From DAOTXL01 sp034435455 (GTDB lineage Bacteria; Chloroflexota; Anaerolineae; JAAYZQ01), in contig DAOTXL010000103.1 in NCBI GenBank assembly GCA_034435455.1, positions 10,789 to 74,788 of the forward strand: DNA of 64,000 nt, in the 5' to 3' direction. The notes below the pieces were generated by a model. That model did not search any database. It had not been told where the DNA came from and saw only the letters and a program-made list of their open reading frames with translations. Within the stretch, counting starts at the first letter, position 1. Every line of letters starts with the position of its first letter. Below, piece after piece: positions 16,669 to 26,110 of the stretch. The translations under genes were made by a program, and so were the position numbers.

Positions 16669-18576
16669 ATGGGGAAAATTATTGGGATTGACCTGGGAAC
16701 CACCAACAGCGTGGTGGCCGTGATGGAAGGCGGCGAGCCAACCGTTATCCCCACCGCGGAGGGCGGGCGGCTCTGCCCGTCGGTGGTGGCCTTTACCAGG
16801 AACAATGAACGGCTGGTAGGGCAGACGGCGCGGCGACAGGCCGTGGTCAACCCGGATAACACCGTCTATTCGATCAAACGGCTGATGGGCCGTCGCTTTG
16901 ACGATCCAGAGGTGGTCAAAGCCCGCAAGGTGCTGCCCTACAAGATCGTCCAGGGCCGGGCCGGCGATGCCCGGGTCTACCTGCCGCAGACCGGCCGGGA
17001 GTACACCCCCCAGGAGATCTCGGCCATGATCCTGCGCAAGCTGAAAGAGGATGCCGAAGCCTATCTGGGCGAGCCGGTGACCCAGGCGGTGATCACCGTG
17101 CCGGCCTACTTTAACGATAGCCAGCGCCAGGCAACCAAAGACGCGGGCCAGATCGCCGGCCTGGAGGTGCTGCGCATCATCAACGAGCCGACGGCGGCCT
17201 CGTTGGCCTATGGGCTGGATAAGAAAGAGGCCGAGACCATCCTGGTCTTTGACCTGGGGGGCGGCACGTTCGATGTGTCTATCCTGGAGGTCGGCGAGGG
17301 GGTGGTCGAGGTCAAGGCTACCAGTGGCGATACGTTCCTGGGCGGCGACGATTGGGATCAGCGGATTGTGGACTGGGTGGCCGACGAGTTCAAAAAGGAC
17401 CAGGGCATTGACCTGCGCCAGGACCGCCAGGCGTTGCAGCGGTTGAAGGAAGCGGCAGAGAAGGCCAAGATCGAGCTTTCGACGGTGCTGGAAACCGAGA
17501 TCAACTTGCCTTTCATCACCGCCGATGCCAGCGGCCCCAAACATTTGCAGATCAAGCTCACCCGTGCTAAACTGGAACAGCTCACCGAGGACCTGGTGCA
17601 GCGTTGCCGGGGGCCGTTCGAGCAGGCGCTCAAGGATGCCAGGCTCACCGCGCGGGATATTGACGAAGTGGTGTTGGTGGGGGGTGCGACCCGCATGCCC
17701 ATGATCCAGAACCTGGTGCGCCAGTTGACCGGCGGCAAGGAGCCACACAAGGGGGTCAACCCTGATGAAGTGGTGGCGGTGGGCGCGGCGATCCAGGCGG
17801 GTGTGCTGGGCGGCGAGGTGAAGGATGTGCTGCTCCTGGATGTAACGCCGCTGACGCTGGGCGTGGAGACGCTGGGCGGGGTGATGACGCCCCTGATCGA
17901 GCGCAACACCACCATCCCGGTGCGCAAGAGCGAGCTGTTCAGCACGGCCGAGGATGGCCAGACGGCGGTTACCATCCATGTCCTGCAGGGCGAGCGGACG
18001 ATGGCCGCGGATAACATCACCCTGGGGCGCTTTAACCTGGAGGGCATCCCGCCAGCGCCGCGTGGCGTGCCCCAGATCGAGGTTACGTTCGATATTGATG
18101 CCAACGGCATCCTCAACGTGACGGCGCAGGACAAGGCCACGGGCCGGGCGCAAAAGATCACCATCACCGCCAGCACCAACCTGAGCAAGGAGGAGATTGA
18201 GCGCAAGGTCCAGGAAGCCAAACGCTACGAGGCCGAGGACCGGCGCCGCCGGGAGCTGGTCGAGGCGCGCAACGCCGCCGACCAACTGATCTACCAGACC
18301 GAAAAGGTGCTGCGCGACCTGGGTGACAGGGTGCCTGCCGGCGACCGGTCCCGCATTGAGGAGATCATAGAAGACCTGAAACGGGCCCAAAAGGGCGAGG
18401 ACACGGCGCGCATTCGCCAACTGACCGAGCAGTTGCAGCAGGCCAGCTATGCCATCGGCCAGCAGATGTACGCGCAGCAACAGGCCGGCGCCGGTGGCTA
18501 TGGCCCAGGGCAGCCGCCTCACGGCAGCGGTCCGGCGGGTGAAGAGTTTGTAGATGGCGAGTTCCGCGAGGTATAA
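16669..18576 (+). CDS. dnaK: Molecular chaperone DnaK (Hsp70)
   Basis: 635 residues. It starts with GIDLGTTNSVVAVMEGG, contains VPAYFNDSQRQATKDAG, FDLGGGTFDVS and VLVGGATRMP in the ATPase domain, and the DVTPLTLGVETLGG linker before the substrate-binding domain. The C-terminus has a glycine-rich tail and an acidic end (EEFVDGEFREV). The ATG follows a GAGGGAGGG site. It heads a rightward group with grpE, a DnaJ-like gene and a universal stress protein. I see no CIRCE or HAIR operator upstream; instead there is an array of direct repeats. Confidence 0.97.
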   Translation: MGKIIGIDLGTTNSVVAVMEGGEPTVIPTAEGGRLCPSVVAFTRNNERLVGQTARRQAVVNPDNTVYSIKRLMGRRFDDPEVVKARKVLPYKIVQGRAGDARVYLPQTGREYTPQEISAMILRKLKEDAEAYLGEPVTQAVITVPAYFNDSQRQATKDAGQIAGLEVLRIINEPTAASLAYGLDKKEAETILVFDLGGGTFDVSILEVGEGVVEVKATSGDTFLGGDDWDQRIVDWVADEFKKDQGIDLRQDRQALQRLKEAAEKAKIELSTVLETEINLPFITADASGPKHLQIKLTRAKLEQLTEDLVQRCRGPFEQALKDARLTARDIDEVVLVGGATRMPMIQNLVRQLTGGKEPHKGVNPDEVVAVGAAIQAGVLGGEVKDVLLLDVTPLTLGVETLGGVMTPLIERNTTIPVRKSELFSTAEDGQTAVTIHVLQGERTMAADNITLGRFNLEGIPPAPRGVPQIEVTFDIDANGILNVTAQDKATGRAQKITITASTNLSKEEIERKVQEAKRYEAEDRRRRELVEARNAADQLIYQTEKVLRDLGDRVPAGDRSRIEEIIEDLKRAQKGEDTARIRQLTEQLQQASYAIGQQMYAQQQAGAGGYGPGQPPHGSGPAGEEFVDGEFREV

Positions 18577-18601
18577 GGAAGGCTCCGGCCGGGTGGAGGG
18601 G

Positions 18602-19162
18602 ATGGATAGAGTGATGAGGATTCCGGTGAAGGAGGTGCAGCCCGCCGTACCTCAGGGTGAGGGCGGCGGGCCGCTGACCGCCGTTCCCGATGAGGGTCAG
18701 GGCCGGCCCCCGGTGGCCGCCGCCGGCCATATCCAGGAGGAGCTGCAGGACTGGCGCGACCGGGCGCTGCGCCTGCAGGCCGAAATGGACAACTATCGGA
18801 AGCGTCAGCAGAGGCTGGCTCAGGACCAGATCGAAACGGAGCGTCGGCGGCTGTTGCACGCCTTCCTGGCCCTGGTAGATGATCTGGAGCGGGCCCTCGG
18901 CCAGCCTCCTGGCAGCGACGGGGGGCTGCGCCAGGGCGTCGAGTTGACCCATCGGGCGGCGCTCCAGTTTTTGCAGCAGGAAGGGGTGGAGCGGCTTGAG
19001 GCCCACGGCCGGCCGTTCGATCCGGCCTGGCAGGAGGCGGTCGGCACGGTGGACCACCGCCACACCGATGCTGCCCTCAACACGGTGGCCCAGGTGCTGG
19101 AACCGGGCTACCGTCTGGGAGAGCAGTTGCTCCGCCCGGCCAGGGTCATTGTCGCGGTGTAG
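18602..19162 (+). CDS. grpE: Nucleotide exchange factor GrpE
   Basis: About 186 residues. It releases ADP from DnaK. A coiled-coil-prone N-terminal half (LQDWRDRALRLQAEMDNYRKRQQR) leads to the conserved LVDDLERAL and, at the end, RPFDPAWQEAVGTV and GYRLGEQLLRPARVIV, all GrpE hallmarks. Several starts are possible (18554, 18602, 18614); the first overlaps dnaK, and I chose 18602, following a GGAGGGG stretch, with low certainty. It follows dnaK directly. Confidence 0.9.
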   Translation: MDRVMRIPVKEVQPAVPQGEGGGPLTAVPDEGQGRPPVAAAGHIQEELQDWRDRALRLQAEMDNYRKRQQRLAQDQIETERRRLLHAFLALVDDLERALGQPPGSDGGLRQGVELTHRAALQFLQQEGVERLEAHGRPFDPAWQEAVGTVDHRHTDAALNTVAQVLEPGYRLGEQLLRPARVIVAV

Positions 19163-19241
19163 GACAGAGGCCCGTCTCCGGGCGACGGGCACAATAGGGG
19201 CATGACCCTCACAGCGTCTGGCTTGCGGTTGGAGAAGGGGA

Positions 19242-20183
19242 ATGGAATACAAGGATTACTACAAAATCCTGGGCGTAGACAAGACCGCTACGGATAAAGA
19301 GATCAAGCGGGCCTTCCGCCGCCTGGCCCGGCAGTGCCATCCCGACATGAATCCCAACGACCCCAGGGCGGAGGAGCGTTTCAAGGAGATCAACGAGGCC
19401 TATGAGGTGCTCTCTGATCCGGAAAAGCGCCGCAAGTATGACCAACTGGGGGCCGACTGGTATCAATGGCAGCGCATGGGGGGGCAGCCGGGCGACTTTG
19501 ACTGGAGCCGTTGGACCGGGGGGATGCCGGGTGGGCGGGTGCATGTCCGCTACGGCACGGCAGAGGACCTGCGCGACCTCTTTGGCGACAGCAGCCCCTT
19601 TTCCGACTTTTTCAGCCAGATCTTTGGCGGTCCCGACCTGGGTGGGTTCCAGCGCCGGATACGGCCACAAAAGGGGCAGGACTATGAGCAGCCGATCGAG
19701 ATCAGCCTGCAAGAGGCGTATCATGGCACGAGGCGGGTAATCCAGAAGGATGGGCAACGCCTTGAGGTCAAGATCCCGGCCGGTGCCAGGACCGGCACCC
19801 GGGTGCGGGTGAGCGGCGAAGGGGCAGCCGGGGTGGCTGGTGGGCCGGCCGGTGACCTGTATCTGCAGGTGACCGTCCTGCCCGATCCCCGTTTCGAGCG
19901 CAAGGAGGATGACCTGTACGTCACCGTCTCCGCTGACCTGTACACGATGGTCCTGGGGGGGGAGGTGCGGGTACCGACCCTGGAGGGAGAGGTAGTCCTG
20001 ACCATCCCGCCGGGGACGCAGAATGGCCGTACCTTCCGGCTGCGGGGCAAGGGCATGCCCCACCTGCGCCACCCGGAACAGCACGGCGACCTGTACGCCA
20101 AAGTCGAGGTGCGGCTCCCGACGCGGCTGACGGCCCGGCAGCGGGAGCTGTTCGAGGAGCTGCGGCGGAGCGGCGCATTCTGA
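19242..20183 (+). CDS. cbpA: DnaJ-like co-chaperone without zinc finger (CbpA type)
   Basis: 313 residues. The J domain (residues 4-68) has the HPD motif (CHPDMNPND). A Gly/Phe-rich linker follows, then two beta-sandwich substrate-binding domains (LEVKIPAGARTGTRVRVSGEG and LTIPPGTQNGRTFRLRGKGMP). The CxxCxGxG zinc repeats of classical DnaJ are absent, so it belongs to the class B/CbpA group. Being in the dnaK-grpE group it is probably the main J partner at this locus. A GGAGAAGGGG site precedes the ATG. Confidence 0.9.
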   Translation: MEYKDYYKILGVDKTATDKEIKRAFRRLARQCHPDMNPNDPRAEERFKEINEAYEVLSDPEKRRKYDQLGADWYQWQRMGGQPGDFDWSRWTGGMPGGRVHVRYGTAEDLRDLFGDSSPFSDFFSQIFGGPDLGGFQRRIRPQKGQDYEQPIEISLQEAYHGTRRVIQKDGQRLEVKIPAGARTGTRVRVSGEGAAGVAGGPAGDLYLQVTVLPDPRFERKEDDLYVTVSADLYTMVLGGEVRVPTLEGEVVLTIPPGTQNGRTFRLRGKGMPHLRHPEQHGDLYAKVEVRLPTRLTARQRELFEELRRSGAF

Positions 20184-20201
20184 TCAGGAGGACGGAAAGC
20201 C

Positions 20202-20621
20202 ATGTTTCGCAAAATCCTCTTTGCCAATGAAGGGTCATCGGCGGCGGATCGGGCGCTGCTCTACGTGGAGCATCTGGCCCGGCAGAGCGGGGCCGAGGTG
20301 ATTGTGCTCCATGCCTACGAAGTGCCCCAACGCTACGCTCTGACCGATGTGTACGATGAACTGTGTGCCGGGTTTGAAAAGGCGGCCTGGGCGGTGGTGG
20401 ATGATGCCGTGGAGGAGTTGGAGAAGGGAGGGGTGTCCTCGCGGGGGATCATCCGCCAGGGGCCGGCAGCGCGCGCCATTCTGGAGGTGGCCGATCAGGA
20501 GAACGCCTCGCTGATTGTCTTGGGCACACGGGGGCCGTCCAGTGCAGCGGAGTTGCTGTTGGGCAGTGTCAGTACCGAGGTGCTACGCTTTGCCCGCTGT
20601 CCGGTAATGGCCGTGCCCTGA
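20202..20621 (+). CDS. Universal stress protein (UspA family)
   Basis: 139 residues, one Usp domain. The ATP-binding loop pattern G-x2-G-x9-G is visible in GTRGPSSAAELLLGSVS near residues 108-124, so it is the nucleotide-binding subtype. It starts 18 bases after the DnaJ-like gene with a strong CAGGAGGAC site, so it probably belongs to the heat-shock operon. Function: stress survival, exact role unknown. Confidence 0.88.
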   Translation: MFRKILFANEGSSAADRALLYVEHLARQSGAEVIVLHAYEVPQRYALTDVYDELCAGFEKAAWAVVDDAVEELEKGGVSSRGIIRQGPAARAILEVADQENASLIVLGTRGPSSAAELLLGSVSTEVLRFARCPVMAVP

Positions 20622-20682
20622 GCCCTGCCGGTGGGGGGGCACCTTCCCCTCGAAGCGCAGTTCACGCCCCTGGGAGGACACA

Positions 20683-20746
20683 AAGCCCATAAAAACCTCT
20701 GCACTCTCTGCGTCTCTGTGGTGAATGATTAAATTTGTCAGTCAAC
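20683..20746. repeat. Dispersed 'cacaaag...ctctgcgtctctgtgg' repeat
   Basis: A stretch of short imperfect repeats lies between the usp and htrA genes. It ends in TTAAATTTGTCAGTCAAC, which recurs exactly at 35803-35820, so both belong to a shared repeat family. No gene is evident in 20622-20786. Confidence 0.6.
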
Positions 20747-20786
20747 TAGCTGGGGGCCTTGAACACCGTCGAAAAGGAGCAGAATT

Positions 20787-21983
20787 ATGGAGAATCCTGG
20801 GCGGACCAGAGGAAAGTGGGTGGTATTTCTGCTGCTGACCGCGGCTTTGCTCAGTTGTTCCCTGCCCGACAACCTCTCCGGGCTGGTTGTCCCCACTGCC
20901 ACCGCCACGTTGATGCCGGCCCCCTCGCCGACACCGCCGCCATTGACCTCCCGACCGCCATCGGCCGGTGCGCTGGCCCTGGAAGAGGAGATCATCCGCG
21001 TGTACGACAGCGCCAGTCCGGGGGTGGTGAACATTACCAACCGCAGTTACGCCTACGATTTTTTCTTCCGGCCGGTACCCCAGGAGGGCACCGGCTCCGG
21101 CTTTGTCTATGACACCGAGGGGCACATCGTCACCAACTATCACGTGATCGAGGGCGCCGACGAGCTGTACGTGACGCTGCCCGACGAAACGACGGTCCGG
21201 GCCGACGTTGTGGGTGCGGACCCCTCCAACGACCTGGCCGTGCTCCGGGTAGACGTGCCGCCCGATGCGCTGCACCCGGTTCCCCTGGGCGAGTCGAGCA
21301 GCCTGCGGGTGGGCCAGTTCGTGGTAGCCATCGGCAACCCCTTTGGATTTGAGCGCACGCTGACGGTAGGGGTGGTCAGTGCCCTGGGGCGGGTGATCGA
21401 AAGCCCCGATCAGAGCTTTATCGGGGAGATCATCCAGACCGATGCGGCCATCAATCCCGGCAATTCGGGTGGGCCCCTGCTGGACCTGGAGGGGCGGATC
21501 GTGGGGGTGAACACCGCCATCGTCAGCCCCAGCCAGGCCTCGGCCGGGATCGGGTTTGCCGTGCCGGCCGATACGGTGCGGCGGGTCGTCCCCGAGCTGA
21601 TCGCCCGCGGCTACTATCCCCATCCCTGGCTGGGCATCGAGTATGTGTGGAACCTGACCTCCGATCGGGCTCAGCTCCTGCGGCAGGTGGGGATGGAGGT
21701 GCCGGTCGAGACGGGGGTGTTGATCATCGCCACGTCGCCCGGCGGCCCGGCCGACAGGGCCGGACTGCGCGGCGGACAACGGCAGGTCCGGATCGGCCGC
21801 ACCATCCTGCCCATCGGCGGCGATATCCTGACGGCGATTGATGGCCAGCCCATTGCCAGCGACCGGGACCTGGGCCGCTATCTCGACCTGCACGCCCAGG
21901 TGGGCCAGACGGTCCAGGTCACCGTCTGGCGCGAGGGCCAGGAGCTGACCGTGCCGGTTGTGCTGGCCGAGCGCCCCCGCTAG
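20787..21983 (+). CDS. HtrA/DegP-like serine protease, lipoprotein
   Basis: 398 residues. A hydrophobic signal ends in a lipobox (LLSC, Cys24), so the protein is probably lipid-anchored outside the membrane. A Pro/Thr-rich linker (about 33-60) leads to a trypsin-like domain with His119 (TNYHVIEG), Asp149 (SNDLAVL) and Ser227 (GNSGGP). A C-terminal PDZ domain (about 290-390) follows, with GGPADRAGLRGG. Role: degradation or repair of misfolded envelope proteins. The start is set by AAGGAG nine bases before ATG. It meets ridA tail-to-tail with a four-base overlap. Confidence 0.93.
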   Translation: MENPGRTRGKWVVFLLLTAALLSCSLPDNLSGLVVPTATATLMPAPSPTPPPLTSRPPSAGALALEEEIIRVYDSASPGVVNITNRSYAYDFFFRPVPQEGTGSGFVYDTEGHIVTNYHVIEGADELYVTLPDETTVRADVVGADPSNDLAVLRVDVPPDALHPVPLGESSSLRVGQFVVAIGNPFGFERTLTVGVVSALGRVIESPDQSFIGEIIQTDAAINPGNSGGPLLDLEGRIVGVNTAIVSPSQASAGIGFAVPADTVRRVVPELIARGYYPHPWLGIEYVWNLTSDRAQLLRQVGMEVPVETGVLIIATSPGGPADRAGLRGGQRQVRIGRTILPIGGDILTAIDGQPIASDRDLGRYLDLHAQVGQTVQVTVWREGQELTVPVVLAERPR

Positions 21984-22384
21984 TGGCAGCCGCCCTCACA
22001 GTCGCAGGCCAGGGCTACCGCCTCGATCTCCACCCGGCCGCCCAGCGGCAGGGCTGCCGCCTGGACCGCCGAGCGGGCCGGCGGGTTTTCGGGAAAAAAT
22101 TCGGCATAGACGGCGTTCATGCGGGGGAACTCGCCCATGTCGGCCAGAAAGACGGTGGTCTTGACCACGTGCTTGAGGCAGGAACCGCCGGCCTCTAGCA
22201 CGGCCTTGAGGTTCTCCAACGCCTGACGGGTCTGCGCCTCGATCTCCGGTCCGGCGAACTCTTTGCGGCCGGGCACCAGGCCCAACTGCCCGGCGGTGAA
22301 GAGGAAATCGCCGGCCCGCACCGCCTGGGAGTAGGGGCCCACGGCTGCCGGGGCCTTGTCGGTGGTGATGATCTGTCTGTCCAT
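21980..22384 (-). CDS. ridA: RidA family enamine/imine deaminase
   Basis: 134 residues. RidA hydrolyses reactive enamines/imines produced by PLP enzymes. Conserved motifs: GPYSQAVRAGDFLFTAGQ (about 16-33), the catalytic-loop RSAVQAAALPLGGRVEIEAVA with Arg near 103 and Glu near 118. Length is slightly above the usual 125-130, because of a Cys-rich tail (CDCEGGCH) that is unusual and could bind metal. The start ATG is preceded by AAGGGAA. Confidence 0.92.
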   Translation of the reverse strand: MDRQIITTDKAPAAVGPYSQAVRAGDFLFTAGQLGLVPGRKEFAGPEIEAQTRQALENLKAVLEAGGSCLKHVVKTTVFLADMGEFPRMNAVYAEFFPENPPARSAVQAAALPLGGRVEIEAVALACDCEGGCH

Positions 22385-22427
22385 TCAGGTTCCCTTTCTT
22401 GAATATAAACAGCGGATGGTATCCCCT

Positions 22428-22448
22428 GGGCAGCCGCGAGGGCTGCCC
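22428..22448. repeat. Short hairpin repeat between ridA and epimerase
   Basis: GGGCAGCC, a five-base loop and GGCTGCCC form a perfect 8-bp stem. It touches the epimerase stop codon, whose TAG is part of the flanking GTAGGGG. It may act as a weak terminator or be a dispersed element; no T-tract is seen. Confidence 0.55.
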
Positions 22449-23513
22449 CTACAATTCGACCGTACAGCCCAGGCCCGGCACGTCGCGGGCCACCAGCCAC
22501 CCCTCCTCGAAGAAAAAGCCGGGTCGGGTGGGGTCGTTCACCAGGTCAAAGTGGCCGTCCAGGTCGCCGTAGCGGACGTTGAGGCTGCTCAGGGCCAGGC
22601 CCAACCCGGCGGCGATGAGCAGCGCCGGCTCGTTGATGCAGCCGACCATCGTCGCCAGGCGGGCGGCGCGGGCGATGGCGTCCACCTGGCGGGCGCAATG
22701 CAGGCCGCCGCAGGTGGCCAGTTTGACGCTCAGGCCGTGGGCGGCGCGGCGATGGGCGATCTCCAGCGCCGAAGAGGGGTCGGTCAGGCTCTCGTCGGCC
22801 AGGATGGGCACCGGGCTGTTCTCCGTCACCTGGCGCAGCGCCGTGAGGTCGGCTGCCGGCGTCGGCTGTTCCAGCATCTCCACCTTGCCGGCCAGGGCGC
22901 GGGCCACATCCAGCGCCTGCTGGACGGTGTAGCCCTGCTCGGCATCCAGGCGCAAGGTCAGGGCCGGCAGGGCGTCGTGCACCGCCCGTACCCGCTCCAC
23001 ATCCTCCTCAGGGTGGAGGCCCCCCTTGAGCTTCAGGATGCGAAACCCCTGCCGGGCGCGCTCCTGGGCCATCTCCACCGTCTCTTTGAGGGGAGCCAGG
23101 CTGAGGGTGATGGAGGTCTGGATACGATGGCGGTAGCCGCCCAGCAGCCGGTAGAGGGGCAACCCGGCGGCCAGGCCCAGCAGGTCGTAGAAGGCGATGT
23201 CAAAGGCGCAGCGGACCGACGGGGTGCCCTCGGTCAGGGGGGCCAGCTCGGCCAGGGCGAACTCGGTGTTCAGCGGGTTGAGGTCCAGGGCACGGTCGGC
23301 ACAGGCCCGGCAGGCGCGGAGCACCTGCTCCGCCGTCTCGCCGGTGAGGGCCGGGTCAAAGGCAGCGCAGCCCCAGGCCACCTGCCCCCCGCGGGTTTCG
23401 ATGCGCACAAAGGCGCACTGGATGCGCTCCACCTCAGCAGGATGGGTCGCTGCCCGGTAGGGCAGCCGCAGGATCAGCTCGATCGGTACGACTTCTACGT
23501 GCGTGATCTGCAT
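22449..23513 (-). CDS. Enolase-superfamily dipeptide epimerase / MLE-like enzyme
   Basis: 354 residues. The muconate-lactonizing subgroup signature is complete: KxK acid-base (Lys161/Lys163 in ILKLKGG), metal ligands Asp190 (LRLDAEQGY), Glu215 (MLEQP) and Asp240 (ADES), and the second lysine Lys264 (SVKLATCGG). This pattern fits L-Ala-D/L-Glu-type dipeptide epimerases, used in murein peptide recycling; o-succinylbenzoate synthase is less likely. The neighbouring divergent penicillin-acylase homologue also acts on amide bonds. The ATG follows a perfect GGAGGTGA site. Confidence 0.82.
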   Translation of the reverse strand: MQITHVEVVPIELILRLPYRAATHPAEVERIQCAFVRIETRGGQVAWGCAAFDPALTGETAEQVLRACRACADRALDLNPLNTEFALAELAPLTEGTPSVRCAFDIAFYDLLGLAAGLPLYRLLGGYRHRIQTSITLSLAPLKETVEMAQERARQGFRILKLKGGLHPEEDVERVRAVHDALPALTLRLDAEQGYTVQQALDVARALAGKVEMLEQPTPAADLTALRQVTENSPVPILADESLTDPSSALEIAHRRAAHGLSVKLATCGGLHCARQVDAIARAARLATMVGCINEPALLIAAGLGLALSSLNVRYGDLDGHFDLVNDPTRPGFFFEEGWLVARDVPGLGCTVEL

Positions 23514-23558
23514 GGCTCACCTCCCCTTTCCCTGCCACACCGCAGTCGTTGTGCTTTT

Positions 23559-23587
23559 ATTATAGCCGGAATCGGCCTCGAAAGCAA
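23559..23587 (-). promoter_or_regulatory. Promoter of the epimerase gene
   Basis: TTGCTT (23587-23582), 17-base spacer and TATAAT (23564-23559) on the minus strand. Confidence 0.7.
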
Positions 23588-23607
23588 TTGAGGCGGGAGT
23601 GTATGCT

Positions 23608-23636
23608 TTGACATTTACAGGCGAACATGCTACAAT
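23608..23636 (+). promoter_or_regulatory. Promoter of the penicillin acylase-like gene
   Basis: TTGACA (23608-23613), a 17-base spacer and TACAAT (23631-23636); start near 23643, about 32 bases before the ATG. It lies back-to-back with the epimerase promoter. Confidence 0.8.
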
Positions 23637-23674
23637 TGGCGGGCTTCTCATAACTTTGGGGAGGAGGAAGAGCG

Positions 23675-26101
23675 ATGCGCATCCTGGGCCGTATCCTGTT
23701 GATCGTATTGGCCATCCTGTTGGTAGTCGGCCTGCTCGGCACCGGCTATGGCTTTTTCACCGTGCGGCGGGCCTGGCCCAAGACGGACGGACGGGTGCGG
23801 GTCAAGGGCCTGCAGTCCGAAGTGACCGTCATCCGCGACAAATGGGGCATCCCCCACATCTATGCCTCTAATACCCATGACCTGTTTTTTGCCCAGGGGT
23901 ATGTCCACGCCCAGGACCGTTTCTGGCAGATGGAGTTCTGGCGGCGGATCGGGTCCGGGCGGCTGTCGGAAGTGCTGGGGGAATCGGCCCTTAGTTCCGA
24001 CCGCTTTATCCGCACCCTGGGCTGGCACCGAACCGCCGCCCGCGAGCTGGAGCAACTGGATGGGGAGACCCGGTCTGTCCTCGAGGCGTATGCCGCGGGG
24101 GTCAACGCCTACCTCTCCGGCCATCGCCGCCGCCTGGGGTTGGAGTTTACCCTGTTGGGGCTGACCGGCACCAAGTTCGAGCCTGAGCCATGGACCCCCC
24201 TCAATACCCTCACCTGGGCCAAGGTGATGGCCTGGGACCTGGGGGGCAACATGGATGCCGAACTGCTGCGGGCCCACATCGTGGCCCGGCTGGGAAGCGA
24301 CGCCCTCGATGCGCTGGTCCGCCCCTATCCCCATGACCACCCGATCATCGTCCCGCAGCCGCTGGGCGAAGGGACGCTGGAGGCCGTGCCCGAAGCGGCT
24401 TTTACCACCCACTTTCTGGGGATCGGCGAAGGGATCGGCAGCAACAACTGGGTGGTGGCCGGCAGCCGCATCGAGACCGGCAAGCCGATCCTGGCCAACG
24501 ACCCGCACCTGGCCATCCAGATGCCCTCTATCTGGTACGAGATCGGCCTGCACTGCGAGTCGGTTGGGCCGGGTTGCCCTTACAATGTCGTTGGCGCCTC
24601 CTTTGCCGGTTGCCCCGGCGTGATCATCGGCCACAATGAGCGCATCGCCTGGGGGGTCACCAACCTCGGCCCCGACGTGCAGGATCTGTTCATCGAACGG
24701 GTCAACCCCGACAACCTCAACCAGTACGAATACCAGGGCAGGTGGCTGGACATGGAGATCATCCGCGAGGAGATCAAGGTCGCCGGGCGGGAGGAGCCGG
24801 TGGTGGTGAACGCCCGCCTCACCCGCCACGGCCCCATCGTCAACGACGTGGTCGGCGGTACGGAGGGCGACTGGTCCTTCGGCTGGCAACCGCTGGCCCT
24901 GTCGTGGACCGCCCTTCAGCCGGGCACCCTGCTGCGCAGCGTCGTCCTCCTGGACCGGGCCGGGAACTGGGAAGAGTTTCGCCAGGCGCTGTCCTATTGG
25001 GACGTGCCGAGCCAGAACTTTGTCTACGCCGACGTGGAGGGCAATATCGGCTACCAGGCCCCCGGCCGGATCCCCATCCGTGCTGCCGGCAACGGCTCAT
25101 TGCCGGTGCCCGGCTGGAGCGGCGAGTATGAGTGGGTGGACTATGTGCCGTTCGACAAACTGCCTCGCGCCTTCAACCCGCCGGAGGGATATATCGTGAC
25201 GGCCAACAACGCCGTGGTCGGGCCGGAGTACCCTTATTTTTTGAGCATGGACTGGGATGCCGGTTACCGGGCGCAGCGCATCGTAGAACTGCTCGAAGCC
25301 GATTCCTCTCTGACGATAGCCGACATGCAGGCGATTCAGGGGGACAACAGCCCGGTGTATGCCCGGAGCATCCTGCCCTATCTGCAGGGGCTTTCCAGTG
25401 ATGACCGCCGCCTGACCCAGGCGTTGGACCTGCTGCGGGCCTGGGATGGCCGGGCGGTGCGCGATAGCGCAGCAGCGGCCCTTTTTGAAGCCTTCCGTCT
25501 GCATCTGACCGATCGGACCTTTGGCGATGAACTGGGGGAGCAGTTGCTGGCCGAGGCGCGACGCAGTGCTATGGAGGCCCTGGGGGACCTCCTGGCCCAG
25601 CCGGCTTCCCCCTGGTTTGACGACAAGACCACCGCCGCCGTGGAGACGCGCGACGAAATCATGCTCAAGGCTCTGGGCGAGGCGGTGGACGAACTCACGG
25701 CCAGGCTGGGGAAGGAGATGAACAAGTGGCGCTGGGGCGACCTGCACACCGCCACGTTCCAGAACCAGAGCCTGGGCCAGTCGGGCATCCGCCCCATCGA
25801 GCGCATTTTCAACCGGGGGCCGGTGGAGGCCGACGGCACCCTGGCCACGGTCAACAACACCGGCTACCGCCTGGACCGGCCCTATGCCGTGAGCTCCGTC
25901 CCTTCCTACCGCCAGATCGTGGACCTCCAGGATTTCACCCGCTCGATCTCGATGCACACGACCGGCCAGTCGGGGCACCCCTATCACCGCCATTACGACG
26001 ATATGATTGACCCCTGGCGCAATATCCAGTACCATCCCATGCTGTGGCTGCGGCAAGAGGTAGAAGCGGCTGCGGAGGGGAAGCTGCTGCTGCGGCCATA
26101 G
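23675..26101 (+). CDS. Penicillin acylase family N-terminal-nucleophile amidase
   Basis: 808 residues. An N-terminal hydrophobic segment (about residues 4-28) exports or anchors it. The alpha-chain part has VIRDKWGIPHIYA and AQGYVHAQDRFWQMEFWRR. The autocatalytic cleavage site is GSNNWVVAGS with the nucleophile Ser256, followed by ILANDPHL. After maturation it would be an extracytoplasmic heterodimer hydrolysing amides; many relatives act on acyl-homoserine lactones or cyclic imides rather than on penicillin. Substrate unknown. Confidence 0.88.
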   Translation: MRILGRILLIVLAILLVVGLLGTGYGFFTVRRAWPKTDGRVRVKGLQSEVTVIRDKWGIPHIYASNTHDLFFAQGYVHAQDRFWQMEFWRRIGSGRLSEVLGESALSSDRFIRTLGWHRTAARELEQLDGETRSVLEAYAAGVNAYLSGHRRRLGLEFTLLGLTGTKFEPEPWTPLNTLTWAKVMAWDLGGNMDAELLRAHIVARLGSDALDALVRPYPHDHPIIVPQPLGEGTLEAVPEAAFTTHFLGIGEGIGSNNWVVAGSRIETGKPILANDPHLAIQMPSIWYEIGLHCESVGPGCPYNVVGASFAGCPGVIIGHNERIAWGVTNLGPDVQDLFIERVNPDNLNQYEYQGRWLDMEIIREEIKVAGREEPVVVNARLTRHGPIVNDVVGGTEGDWSFGWQPLALSWTALQPGTLLRSVVLLDRAGNWEEFRQALSYWDVPSQNFVYADVEGNIGYQAPGRIPIRAAGNGSLPVPGWSGEYEWVDYVPFDKLPRAFNPPEGYIVTANNAVVGPEYPYFLSMDWDAGYRAQRIVELLEADSSLTIADMQAIQGDNSPVYARSILPYLQGLSSDDRRLTQALDLLRAWDGRAVRDSAAAALFEAFRLHLTDRTFGDELGEQLLAEARRSAMEALGDLLAQPASPWFDDKTTAAVETRDEIMLKALGEAVDELTARLGKEMNKWRWGDLHTATFQNQSLGQSGIRPIERIFNRGPVEADGTLATVNNTGYRLDRPYAVSSVPSYRQIVDLQDFTRSISMHTTGQSGHPYHRHYDDMIDPWRNIQYHPMLWLRQEVEAAAEGKLLLRP

Positions 26102-26110
26102 CCCGGGGGG

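Noticed and set aside
23675..26101. Beta-lactam resistance determinant
   Set aside because: The family name misleads; penicillin acylase homologues act on many amides and nothing here points to beta-lactams.
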